Shown: positions 17,596-27,226 of the stretch, in pieces
Position numbering within the stretch: the first letter of the stretch is position 1
Layout: every line of letters starts with the position of its first letter
Source: Mucilaginibacter myungsuensis
Lineage (GTDB): Bacteria > Bacteroidota > Bacteroidia > Sphingobacteriales > Sphingobacteriaceae
NCBI RefSeq assembly: GCF_015222005.1
Contig: NZ_JADFFL010000007.1
Span: forward strand, 186,001-250,000
Length of the DNA stretch: 64,000 nucleotides
Direction: 5' to 3'
Notes under the pieces: model-generated
Database searches by the model: none
What the model saw: the letters and a program-made list of their open reading frames with translations, nothing else
Told to the model about the DNA's origin: nothing
Made by a program: the position numbers and the translations under genes

Positions 17596-18606
17596 TTATT
17601 GGGTCACTATTAATTTTTTAAAGCCTGCCGTAAGTGTATCCGCAACGCTACCATCCGCCCGGCGATAAACCATATAGGCTTCCATACCCTTGCGCTGATC
17701 CACAAACTTTATGGCCTGCTTTACGGTCATGGCCATTAAGGCGTTATCGTAGCCGTCGGCTGTAATGGCATCTTTGGCATACACTGTTACGCTGATCATT
17801 TCCGTATCCAGCGGATAACCGGTTTTAGGATCGATCAAATGCGATATCCGCTTTTTCCCTTGCTGTATATATTTCTGGTAGTTGCCCGATGTGGTGATCG
17901 CACCATTGTTGAAACTGACCGTATGTTTTAGAATGGGTTCGGCATTCTCGCCTTGTCCCGGTCCTTCAACACCTATCTTGTACATGGTCCCGTCCGGCTT
18001 GGTGCCGTTGATGCGCAACTCCCCCCCTATTTCTACTACGTAAGAACGGACACCTTTTTTAGCGAGATGATCTGCCACCACATCTACACTGTAACCTTGC
18101 GCTATGCCATTCAGATCTACTTGCAAACACGGTGATCGTTTTTGCAGCAGATCGCCTTTTAGTTTTAAGCCGGCCATTCCTGTGCATTTCAGCAGTTCAG
18201 TAATACGGGCGCTATCGGGTAGGCTCTTGATACGTTCGCTGCCAAAACCCCAGGCTTGCACCAGTGGTTTTACGGTGACATCGAACAAACCATCGGTCGC
18301 CTTGTAAACCTCAAACGACTTTTGCATCACCCTGGCAAAGTGCGTGTCTATCTTCATCTCTTTTGAGCAACTATTGAAAGCGTTGATCTGAGAGAACGGC
18401 TTATAAAGCGACATGGACGAATCTATCTGCAACAGCAGACTATCTAAAGCCTTTTTGGTGACCACGCTATCCGTAGCAAAATATTTGACGGTGTAGCTTG
18501 TCCCCTGCGCGTATCCATATATACTATACTGCCGCTGAACTTTATCCGGCCGGACAAAGCTCAGCAGCAGTACTATTAAAATAGATGCCGTTTTAAGGGA
18601 ACACAT
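17596..18606 (-). CDS. apbE: FAD:protein FMN transferase (ApbE family)
   Basis: 336 residues with an N-terminal hydrophobic export segment. Family motifs: SMSLYKPFSQINAFN, GLFDVTVKPLVQAWGFG, DLNGIAQGYSVD (FAD/Mg site), ITTSGNYQKY, HLIDPKTGYP and the C-terminal ADGYDNALMAM region (usually ADALATAL). ApbE covalently attaches FMN to threonine residues of extracytoplasmic flavoproteins. It lies 16 nt downstream of the Gfo/Idh/MocA gene. No obvious flavinylated (FMN-bind) target is encoded next to it, so its substrate lies elsewhere or is a neighbour not recognised as such. Confidence 0.9.
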   Translation of the reverse strand: MCSLKTASILIVLLLSFVRPDKVQRQYSIYGYAQGTSYTVKYFATDSVVTKKALDSLLLQIDSSMSLYKPFSQINAFNSCSKEMKIDTHFARVMQKSFEVYKATDGLFDVTVKPLVQAWGFGSERIKSLPDSARITELLKCTGMAGLKLKGDLLQKRSPCLQVDLNGIAQGYSVDVVADHLAKKGVRSYVVEIGGELRINGTKPDGTMYKIGVEGPGQGENAEPILKHTVSFNNGAITTSGNYQKYIQQGKKRISHLIDPKTGYPLDTEMISVTVYAKDAITADGYDNALMAMTVKQAIKFVDQRKGMEAYMVYRRADGSVADTLTAGFKKLIVTQ

Positions 18607-18622
18607 TTACAGCTTTACCTTA

Positions 18623-19954
18623 TCAGATCACCTTGGTCTTGCCCGGCGTTGGGATCGGGTACAGTCCATTGGCATCAGGCATAACTTTAGGATTAGCCGT
18701 CCAGCTCAACTGATCAGGGAATAAACTATTGTTAGCATTCAACGCCTCGTCCCAACTGATCTTTTTGCCGGAATATGTCGCATACCTGCCTATAATAGAT
18801 GTCATGCTGCTTATCGCACCACGTTCTGCGTCTTTAAACTTATATTCTCCTTTGGCAATAGCCTCAAAAAGTTCGTCGTGTTCTGTCTGGTAAGGGTTGG
18901 CATTGGTTTTTGCGCTATAGTCAAATACCTGCTTGCCCTTGGTATCCCAAATTCTACCACGATTAGCGCCGGCATCAAATAAAACACGGCCTTTAGTACC
19001 CTGGAAACTTTCGTCCACCCGGTTATCGATACCCTCAAAGTGGCGGCACTGGCTATGGATCACTGCACCATCGGCATACGTTAACTCAACCGAGTGGTTA
19101 TCATAGATCTCGCCGTAATTCTTACCTGTCCTCCAGGCACGGCTGCCGGTTCCCTGTACTGATACCGGGTGAGCGTTTTTGATCCAGTTAGCAATATCTA
19201 TATTATGGATATGCTGCTCTGTGATATGATCGCCGCATAACCAGTTAAAATAGTACCAGTTACGCATTTGATATTCCATCTCGGTTTGGTTCGGCTCGCG
19301 TTGTTTTACCCAAACACCACCACTGTTCCAGTAAACCTGTCCGCCGGTGATATCGCCGATCGCGCCATCATGGATACGTTTCATGGTATCGCGGTAGCTG
19401 GTCTGGTAGCGGCGCTGTAGGCCTACTACTACGTTCAGTTTCTTTTGCTCGGCCAATTTAGCCGTAGCCAACACCTTACGCACGCCCGGAGAATCTACCG
19501 CTACAGGTTTCTCCATAAACACGTGTTTGTTTTGAGCGATTGCTTCCTCAAAATGCCATGGCCTAAAGCCCGGAGGCGTCGCCAGCAGCACCACGTCAGC
19601 CAGGGCGATGGCTTGTTTGTAAGCATCAAAACCTACAAAACGGCGCTCTTTAGGTACATCTACCTTCGCGCCATACTTTTCGGACAGGAGGCCATGTGCT
19701 TTCTCCAGTCTGTCGGCAAAAGCATCGGCCATAGCAACCAGCTTCAGATTCTGTTTGGTGTTCAGGGCCTGGAAAGCCGCGCCAGTACCACGGTCACCAC
19801 AGCCGATCAAAGCAATTTTAATGGTATCATCAACAGATGAATGTGCAGCGCCGCCGGCAAAAGCTACGCCATTCAGCATCACCCCTCCGGCAACCAGCGC
19901 CGAGGCTTTCAAAAATTCTCGGCGTTTGTTTGCGCCCGGTTCGTCAAAACTCAT
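18623..19954 (-). CDS. Tat-exported Gfo/Idh/MocA-family oxidoreductase
   Basis: 443 residues. The leader KRREFLKASALVAGG is a good Tat signal, consistent with export of a folded, cofactor-loaded enzyme. The Rossmann motif is ALIGCGDRGTGAAF, followed by FMEKPVAVDSPG (the EKP motif of the family) and a GDHITEQHIHNIDIANW segment typical of the C-terminal domain. These enzymes use NAD(P) to oxidise or reduce sugars and cyclitols. The gene is the second of the operon; the next gene starts 16 nt later. Confidence 0.92.
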   Translation of the reverse strand: MSFDEPGANKRREFLKASALVAGGVMLNGVAFAGGAAHSSVDDTIKIALIGCGDRGTGAAFQALNTKQNLKLVAMADAFADRLEKAHGLLSEKYGAKVDVPKERRFVGFDAYKQAIALADVVLLATPPGFRPWHFEEAIAQNKHVFMEKPVAVDSPGVRKVLATAKLAEQKKLNVVVGLQRRYQTSYRDTMKRIHDGAIGDITGGQVYWNSGGVWVKQREPNQTEMEYQMRNWYYFNWLCGDHITEQHIHNIDIANWIKNAHPVSVQGTGSRAWRTGKNYGEIYDNHSVELTYADGAVIHSQCRHFEGIDNRVDESFQGTKGRVLFDAGANRGRIWDTKGKQVFDYSAKTNANPYQTEHDELFEAIAKGEYKFKDAERGAISSMTSIIGRYATYSGKKISWDEALNANNSLFPDQLSWTANPKVMPDANGLYPIPTPGKTKVI

Positions 19955-19989
19955 AATATCTCAGGTTTGTTTATATGGTTATTGGTTAC

Positions 19990-20952
19990 TTAAAAATCTT
20001 TGATCGGCGCTTTATCATAGTAAGCGTCAATAGCTTCTTTAGATGGCGTTACTGACGGCCTCACTAACCTTAAGCCAACAAAAGGCGCCTCGGGGAACCA
20101 CCAGTTACTTTTAGGTATCTGCGGGTCCAATTGTTTCCATGCCGGGTCTGATGCCGTTCTGGCCGCCGACCTTGCATCTTTTGCTTCATCGTTATAAGCG
20201 CCCCCCCTTACTACATTCGGGTACAATTTTTCAGGCTTTGCCACCGGATCTGCCGATTTATCTTTTACCGAAGCATAAAACTCGGGCAGGTATTGGTCGT
20301 AGGTCCACTCCGCTACATTGCCGTAAATATCGTAAAGCCCCCAGGGGTTAGGTTTCTTCTCACCCACTTTATGAGTTTTTGCATCGCTATTAGAAGCGAT
20401 CCAGGCATAATCGCCAAGTTTGCCTGCGTTATCGCCGAAGAAATACTCGGTCGTGGTTCCTGCCCTTGCAGCGTACTCCCATTCAGCTTCGGTCGGCAAG
20501 CGATAAAATACTCCCGTACGGGCATAAAGCCATTTGCAGAACTGGATGGCATTATAATGTGTCATGGCTAAAGCCGGTTGCCCTTCCTTACCCATCCCGA
20601 AGGTCATGTCCAGATAGGGCTTGGTAGGCCGGGTCACAGCATCAACATTGGCAGGTACTGCGCCAACATTGTGGGTCACCTCAAAGTCTTTGTATAAAAA
20701 CGGTTCGTATATATCCCAGATAACTTCATAAGTACCGATCCAAAAAGGAGCTACGCTTACGGTATGTACAGGCTTTTCATCTGGCTTGCCTTTTTTACTG
20801 CCCATTACAAATTGGCCACCGGGTATGCCGGTCATCTCGAAAGAAAGTTTCGTCCCGTCGATATCCTGTTTATAGTTCTTTGGCTTTTCCTGTGCTGTAG
20901 CCGAAACTGCCGATAATAATAAAATAGATAGAATCGATATGCGCGATCTCAT
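19990..20952 (-). CDS. Secreted SUMF1/FGE-sulfatase-domain protein lacking the FGE cysteines
   Basis: 320 residues with a Sec signal peptide (ends near ATAQ). The domain signatures GGQFVMGS, IGTYEVIWDIYEPFL, LPTEAEWEYAARAG, NPWGLYDIYGNVAEWTYD and the terminal FVGLRLVR are those of the formylglycine-generating-enzyme fold. The only cysteine I see (FCKWLY) is not in the active-site position, where an R-C-A-A-R type segment is expected; here the segment reads ARSAARTAS. It is therefore probably not a sulfatase-activating enzyme but a structural or non-canonical member. It is the first gene of the four-gene operon. Confidence 0.88.
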   Translation of the reverse strand: MRSRISILSILLLSAVSATAQEKPKNYKQDIDGTKLSFEMTGIPGGQFVMGSKKGKPDEKPVHTVSVAPFWIGTYEVIWDIYEPFLYKDFEVTHNVGAVPANVDAVTRPTKPYLDMTFGMGKEGQPALAMTHYNAIQFCKWLYARTGVFYRLPTEAEWEYAARAGTTTEYFFGDNAGKLGDYAWIASNSDAKTHKVGEKKPNPWGLYDIYGNVAEWTYDQYLPEFYASVKDKSADPVAKPEKLYPNVVRGGAYNDEAKDARSAARTASDPAWKQLDPQIPKSNWWFPEAPFVGLRLVRPSVTPSKEAIDAYYDKAPIKDF

Positions 20953-21096
20953 AATTTATAGATGATTCTTCGTTCATGGCATAGGTGACCATGATACTGT
21001 CTAAAAATAGAACCAATAATTGTTAAAACAAAATATCATTGATAACAGCCTTATCAAAACGTATACGGCGCTCCCAATATCTGCCCTACAGATGTG

Positions 21097-22098
21097 TTAC
21101 ATCAATATGTTATTAACAGCTGTAAGCGGTGGCGGGATATCTTGCTCATTCAACATTTCGCGCAGGTCTATTTCTATCGTGCGCGACATACTGGTGATCG
21201 GCGTATCGTTCGCGTTACCTTCAAAAGGGTTCTCGGTAGCTTCGCCGATAGATTCGAGCACCAGGAACATCCACCCAACAATAACGCTGCACGGGATGGT
21301 CAGCCAGATGTGCCCCTTACCCATCTTAGAAAATTCGCTTAAAAAGCCTAACGGAAGCAATAGCGCCAACAGGTAGATGAAATAGAAACTAACACTTACG
21401 AACTGCCGCGGATAAGGATAATTCTTGATGCGTTCGCTGCGGCCTTGCAGATCGTACAGGTCTTTTAACACCCGCTCCATTTCCACATAGTTATAATCTA
21501 CTAAATGGCCTTCCTCATTCAACTTCCTCAACTCTGCCGACTGCAGTTTGATAAGCTGAGTAGCTTTGTTACTTTTTGAAAGTATATTCTTCAATTCGTC
21601 ATCGGCAAGCAGTGGCGACAGTTCGATAGCCATGTCGCTTTCCCATTCGGGTATTTTATAATATTGGCGATACTCGATGTAGATGGCTTTGTTTTTCACG
21701 TTCTCCCATGGCCTTGATTCGCGCATTTGAAAGCGTAGCGCAGTAAGCCAGGCAATATGGCGGTATATCATTTGCTTATGCAGCGCCCCCTCGGTAGTAG
21801 GGTCTTGCCTTACAAAACTTGTGACCATTACGCCCCAAGTACGACTACTGTTGACAATACCGCCCCATATCTGCCTTGATTCCCAGGCACGATTATATGT
21901 TTGGGTATTACGGAAGCCGGTAATGAAGGCGGCCGCCGTACCCACAAGCGCTATGGGCACCCAGGGTATGGCTACCCAAGTGAAGTCGAGAAAGTAATAT
22001 AGCAGACAAGGGATGCTGCTTACGATCAGCATAAAATAAATGAACCTTCGCGACCAGGGTATAAAATGCGATAGACTGTAGTATTTTCCGGTATTCAT
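21097..22098 (-). CDS. Bestrophin-like membrane channel (UPF0187 family)
   Basis: 333 residues with four hydrophobic regions: two near the N-terminus (FIYFMLIVSSIPCLLYYFLDF, IPWVPIALVGTAAAFITGFR) and two near residues 230-285. The family signature FRNTQTYNRAWESRQIWGGIVNSSRTWG follows the second helix. Bacterial bestrophins form pentameric ion channels, in studied cases cation-selective. The gene stands alone, with a TATCTTTG element on its strand at 22141-22148 as a possible -7 box. Confidence 0.9.
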   Translation of the reverse strand: MNTGKYYSLSHFIPWSRRFIYFMLIVSSIPCLLYYFLDFTWVAIPWVPIALVGTAAAFITGFRNTQTYNRAWESRQIWGGIVNSSRTWGVMVTSFVRQDPTTEGALHKQMIYRHIAWLTALRFQMRESRPWENVKNKAIYIEYRQYYKIPEWESDMAIELSPLLADDELKNILSKSNKATQLIKLQSAELRKLNEEGHLVDYNYVEMERVLKDLYDLQGRSERIKNYPYPRQFVSVSFYFIYLLALLLPLGFLSEFSKMGKGHIWLTIPCSVIVGWMFLVLESIGEATENPFEGNANDTPITSMSRTIEIDLREMLNEQDIPPPLTAVNNILM

Positions 22099-22158
22099 GT
22101 TTTTATTGATCGTTTACTAAGCAATTGTGAACCACATTACCAAAGATAATTTTTGCAG

Positions 22159-22437
22159 TTACAATACCACTAAGCTAAAGATCATATAATAGCGAATTAC
22201 CTGTTTGCTCGACTTGTTGTAGGAGAAAGTAAGGTAAGCGCCTCCAACACAGTCCCTCACTATCTTTATAGGGGCTATCAAGTTAGATGTTTTCGCATCG
22301 AACATTTTTACAGTTATCTGCCGTTGGTTCTTGTCCCGATCAAAAAAATAAAGCGACACATTATAGTCGTGTGTGCCCTTGTATTGATCGTCGACTTGAA
22401 AGTATTTGCGTATTTCTTCCGGGAACGGACCGGTAAA
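22159..22437 (-). pseudogene. Orphan coding-like fragment, unknown family
   Basis: An open stretch of 92 codons follows a TGA and has no ATG; a GTG at 22357-22359 could start the last 66 codons. The translation looks protein-like (GPFPEEIRKYFQVDDQ, then DYNVSLYFFDRDKNQRQ and KIVRDCVGGAYLTFSYN). I do not recognise the family. The lack of a start and the stop directly upstream suggest a gene remnant. Coding status is uncertain. Confidence 0.35.
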
Positions 22438-22516
22438 TCACATGTCTGCAGACGGCATTGAAGATCAAGTTCCTGTTGCTTGGCCATCTGTCTTGGAAAA
22501 TGATCTGGAAAAGCTA

Positions 22517-23146
22517 TTAATTTACCAAACCAAGTTTTTTTAACCAGGCACCCACCTCGTTGGTAACTAACGTTGCTTTTTCTCCTTCCATAACAAACTG
22601 TATCCCGTCCCTCTCAATACCACCTTTTGTCGTAAAACCGTCGAGCACCCGGCTTTTGGGAGCCAGTTCCTTAACCGTAGCGAATGTGCTCCCGATCCCA
22701 TAACCCGCGTTGGTATTAAATGGAACAATGGTTTTGCCGCTGAGGTCATATTGCTTGAGAAAACTTTTCATCGGAGGCGGCAGCTGCATACCCCAGGTCG
22801 GGAAACCAAGAAAAATAATATCATATTGACCTATGCCGTCGATCTTGGTTTTAAGTGGGGGCAGGAAACCGGAAGCATTTTCGTTCGCCACCTGCTGCAC
22901 AATGGTCTGGTAGTTCTGTGGATAGGGGTTGACGAGTTCCAAACTAACCAATGTTCCTCCAACCTTCGTTTGGATGATCTGCGCAATGGCCTTCGTATTA
23001 TTTGTACGGGATAAGTAAACGATCAATACCTTTTTTCCACTTAAACTGACCTTTTCATCACCCGCCGGTCGCTGGGCTTTGGAACAGGCGGTCACCAGGC
23101 TTAAAATGATGGTCATGATCGCCCCTATCTGTCGGATGTTTTTCAT
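22517..23146 (-). CDS. Flavodoxin-like lipoprotein
   Basis: 209 residues. A lipoprotein signal (SLVTACSKAQ, lipid on the Cys at about residue 21) precedes a flavodoxin fold with the FMN phosphate loop YLSRTNNTKAIAQ, then LGFPTWGMQLPPPM and the isoalloxazine-side loop FNTNAGYGIGS. Flavodoxins carry one or two electrons between redox enzymes; membrane-anchored versions of this type often sit beside aldo/keto reductases. It is the last gene of the minus-strand series that starts at 25449, 51 nt after the neighbouring reductase. Confidence 0.88.
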   Translation of the reverse strand: MKNIRQIGAIMTIILSLVTACSKAQRPAGDEKVSLSGKKVLIVYLSRTNNTKAIAQIIQTKVGGTLVSLELVNPYPQNYQTIVQQVANENASGFLPPLKTKIDGIGQYDIIFLGFPTWGMQLPPPMKSFLKQYDLSGKTIVPFNTNAGYGIGSTFATVKELAPKSRVLDGFTTKGGIERDGIQFVMEGEKATLVTNEVGAWLKKLGLVN

Positions 23147-23197
23147 TAGCTTAGATATTATTTCCGGTTGCGTTCGTGTATGTTAGTATCACAATAA

Positions 23198-24190
<993 letters not shown>

Positions 24191-24586
24191 TTAGCTATTG
24201 TACTGTTCGTCCGTAACCTTTTCCAACCAGGCCACTGGAGAGCCATTTTCTTTTTCCTGAACCGCGATATGGCTCATAGCGGTCGTGGCGGTCGCGCCGT
24301 GCCAGTGTTTCTCGTTCGGTTCAAAATACACCACGTCGCCGGCGTAGATATTTTCCCGGGCTTCCCCGGCTCGTTGCACCCAGCCGGCACCTGTGGTAAT
24401 AATGATCGTCTGACCAAATGGATGCGTATGCCAGGCAGTGCGGGCACCGGGTTCAAAAGTGACCAGCGCCATGGATACCCGTGCCGGTTCAGGCGGTTCG
24501 TTCAGCGGGTCGATGCGTACCGTCCCTGTAAAATACTCCGCCGGTCCGTTTGCCGATGGCTTAGAGCCTATCCGTTGAATTATCAT
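24191..24586 (-). CDS. Small cupin-domain protein
   Basis: 131 residues, one cupin barrel. Cupin motif 1 is seen as [20 protein letters not shown] (His-x-His metal ligands) and motif 2 as [15 protein letters not shown] (His). Such small cupins are common partners of aldo/keto reductases and carboxymuconolactone-decarboxylase-like proteins in oxidative or carbonyl stress operons. Catalytic role is unknown. It lies between two aldo/keto reductase genes with 9-11 nt gaps. Confidence 0.9.
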   Translation of the reverse strand: MIIQRIGSKPSANGPAEYFTGTVRIDPLNEPPEPARVSMALVTFEPGARTAWHTHPFGQTIIITTGAGWVQRAGEARENIYAGDVVYFEPNEKHWHGATATTAMSHIAVQEKENGSPVAWLEKVTDEQYNS

Positions 24587-24597
24587 CGTGCAGTTGT

Positions 24598-25452
<855 letters not shown>

Positions 25453-25475
25453 TCAGTGCTTTTAATTAGATGGTA

Positions 25476-25483
25476 CAAAGGTC
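25476..25483 (-). promoter_or_regulatory. Candidate -7 element of the reductase operon
   Basis: CAAAGGTC on plus reads GACCTTTG on minus, matching TAnnTTTG except for the first base. It ends 17 bp from the shared operator, the same spacing as at 30837-30844. No -33 box is evident where the operator lies, as expected for an activator-dependent promoter. Confidence 0.45.
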
Positions 25484-25500
25484 ATGCCCCGCTGTTGAAT

Positions 25501-25544
25501 TAACAGGATACAGATCACGGATATTACTACCATTATTACTGATT
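25501..25544. promoter_or_regulatory. Putative AraC-family operator, copy 1
   Basis: This 44-bp element in the 140-bp gap between the divergent reductase and AraC genes is repeated at 30861-30905. Shared blocks are AACAGG, a variable middle with ATTAC, then an identical 17-mer TACCATTATTACTGATT. Two half-site blocks about 20 bp apart are typical for AraC/XylS dimers. Confidence 0.6.
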
Positions 25545-25589
25545 CGGCGCATGTTATATGCAACAAACAGTTATTCAGCGTATTTTTGA

Positions 25590-26504
25590 ATGACAGATCT
25601 ATTAATTATGGACACGCTACGACGCTTCGATACCATCGACGGATACAACAAATTCAATAATAACGAGACCCGGCATCCGCTCGTTAGTGTGGTCGACCTG
25701 TCCAAGGCAGATCCAAGGAGCGGTTCCCGTATGTATTTTGGATCTTATATCGTATTCCTAAAGGATGTGAAATGCGGTGACCTGGTCTATGGTCGCGATA
25801 CCTATGATTATCAGGAAGGCACCCTCGTTTTTATTGCACCGGGTCAGGTGGCAGGGGTTAACAGTAACGGCGAGATCTACCAGCCCAAAGGGCATGCGCT
25901 GGCGTTTCATCCTGACCTGATCCATGGTACATCATTAGGCAAACGGATACAGGAATATACTTTTTTTGGTTATCAGTCTAACGAGGCGCTGCACCTGTCT
26001 GACCGGGAACGCCAAATCGTGCTGGACTGCTTTAATAAGATCAGTTATGAATTGGAACGGGGTATCGATAAGCATAGTAAAAAGCTGATCGTATCCAACA
26101 TCGAGCTATTCCTTGATTACAGCATACGGTTTTACGAAAGGCAATTCATCACCCGCGAACACGTCGTCAATGGCGTATTAGAAAGATTTGAGAACGCTTT
26201 GAATGAGTATTTGCATTCTGACCAAGCTCAGTTATCAGGTTTGCCATCGGTCGCTTATTTTGCCGATCAGCTTCATCTTTCACCTAATTACTTTGGTGAC
26301 CTGATCAAAAAAGAGACCGGCAATACCGCGCAGGAATTTATCCAGTTGAAACTGATCGATATGGCCAAAGAAAAGATGGCCGACGGGACCAGGACCATTA
26401 ACCAGGTGGCCTATGAGTTGGGGTTTAAGTACCCGCAACATTTTGCGCGGGTATTCAAAAAACGAGTAGGTCGAACGCCGAATGAGTACCGCTCACTAAA
26501 CTGA
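25590..26504 (+). CDS. AraC-family transcriptional regulator
   Basis: 304 residues. The N-terminal ~170 residues form a cupin-like ligand domain (GDLVYGRDTYDYQEGTLVFIAPGQVAG). The C-terminus has the two helix-turn-helix motifs of the family: PSVAYFADQLHLSPNYFGDLIKK and TINQVAYELGFKYPQHFARVFKKRVGRTPNEYR (given here in parts). A second ATG at 25608 is an alternative start. It is divergent from the reductase operon, with the operator between them, and its end overlaps the convergent RpiA-like gene by 9 bp. It probably controls both redox operons (inference from the shared operator). Confidence 0.93.
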   Translation: MTDLLIMDTLRRFDTIDGYNKFNNNETRHPLVSVVDLSKADPRSGSRMYFGSYIVFLKDVKCGDLVYGRDTYDYQEGTLVFIAPGQVAGVNSNGEIYQPKGHALAFHPDLIHGTSLGKRIQEYTFFGYQSNEALHLSDRERQIVLDCFNKISYELERGIDKHSKKLIVSNIELFLDYSIRFYERQFITREHVVNGVLERFENALNEYLHSDQAQLSGLPSVAYFADQLHLSPNYFGDLIKKETGNTAQEFIQLKLIDMAKEKMADGTRTINQVAYELGFKYPQHFARVFKKRVGRTPNEYRSLN

Positions 26505-27197
26505 CCGGCGGGCAGGCCGAAGTACTGTTGTACCTTCAGGGCCGGCGATGACAGCCGATGTTGCCAGGTGGTAGAACAAGGAATGGTTTAATACAGCCGG
26601 TAGCATTTTTAGATAGATATCCATATCCTCCAGTTCAGGCAGGACATTAAAACTCATTTCCAGTAGATAGTTGCCTTGCGTAGTGATCACAGGTGTATGC
26701 TTACCTGCTTCGAGACGCTGCTTGAAAATCACACCGGAAAAGGCGGTTGACAACCGGGCTTGTACCGATCTTAGGGCGAATGGGACAACCTCCAGCACGA
26801 CCGGGTAAAGGTTGCCCAACTGCTCGGCAAACTTGCTTTCGTCACCGATCAGTATGAACTCCCCGGCCATTGCAGCGGCTATCTTCTCATGCGTGTGAAT
26901 TCCTGAACCACTTTTTATCGCGTTAAGCTCCCGGTCGAACTGGTCACAGCCATCGAAATAAATATCCAATTCGCTTAGGTCAGCTAATGGCCGGACGGTC
27001 AGACCGTGTGCAACTAAACGTTCGGCCGTCCGGGCCGACGAGGTAGTGAGGGTAAGTCCCGTGCGAAGACTACTGTCAGCAGCGACCAGGTCCGCCAAAT
27101 GCAATACGGCTGATCCATCGCCCAGTCCGATGGTCTGTCCGGGAGCGATCAATTGGATCGCCCGTTCTGCGGCTTGCAGTTTATAGTCGGTCATCAT
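26496..27197 (-). CDS. Ribose-5-phosphate isomerase A-like protein, divergent
   Basis: 233 residues. The RpiA fold motifs are recognisable but altered: GLGDGSAVLHLADL for GLGTGSTV, YFDGCDQFD for the DGADE motif (both Asp kept) and AIKSGSGIHTHEKI for KGGGAAL-REK (the catalytic Lys kept). DESKFAEQLG is typical. RpiA interconverts ribose and ribulose 5-phosphate; this copy is probably a specialised paralogue, since it ends a molybdenum-hydroxylase operon (30-nt gap from the large subunit). The substrate may be another phosphorylated aldose or ketose. Confidence 0.8.
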   Translation of the reverse strand: MMTDYKLQAAERAIQLIAPGQTIGLGDGSAVLHLADLVAADSSLRTGLTLTTSSARTAERLVAHGLTVRPLADLSELDIYFDGCDQFDRELNAIKSGSGIHTHEKIAAAMAGEFILIGDESKFAEQLGNLYPVVLEVVPFALRSVQARLSTAFSGVIFKQRLEAGKHTPVITTQGNYLLEMSFNVLPELEDMDIYLKMLPAVLNHSLFYHLATSAVIAGPEGTTVLRPARRSV

Positions 27198-27226
27198 TTA
27201 TAATTCCGTCAGTGTTTCATATCGCA

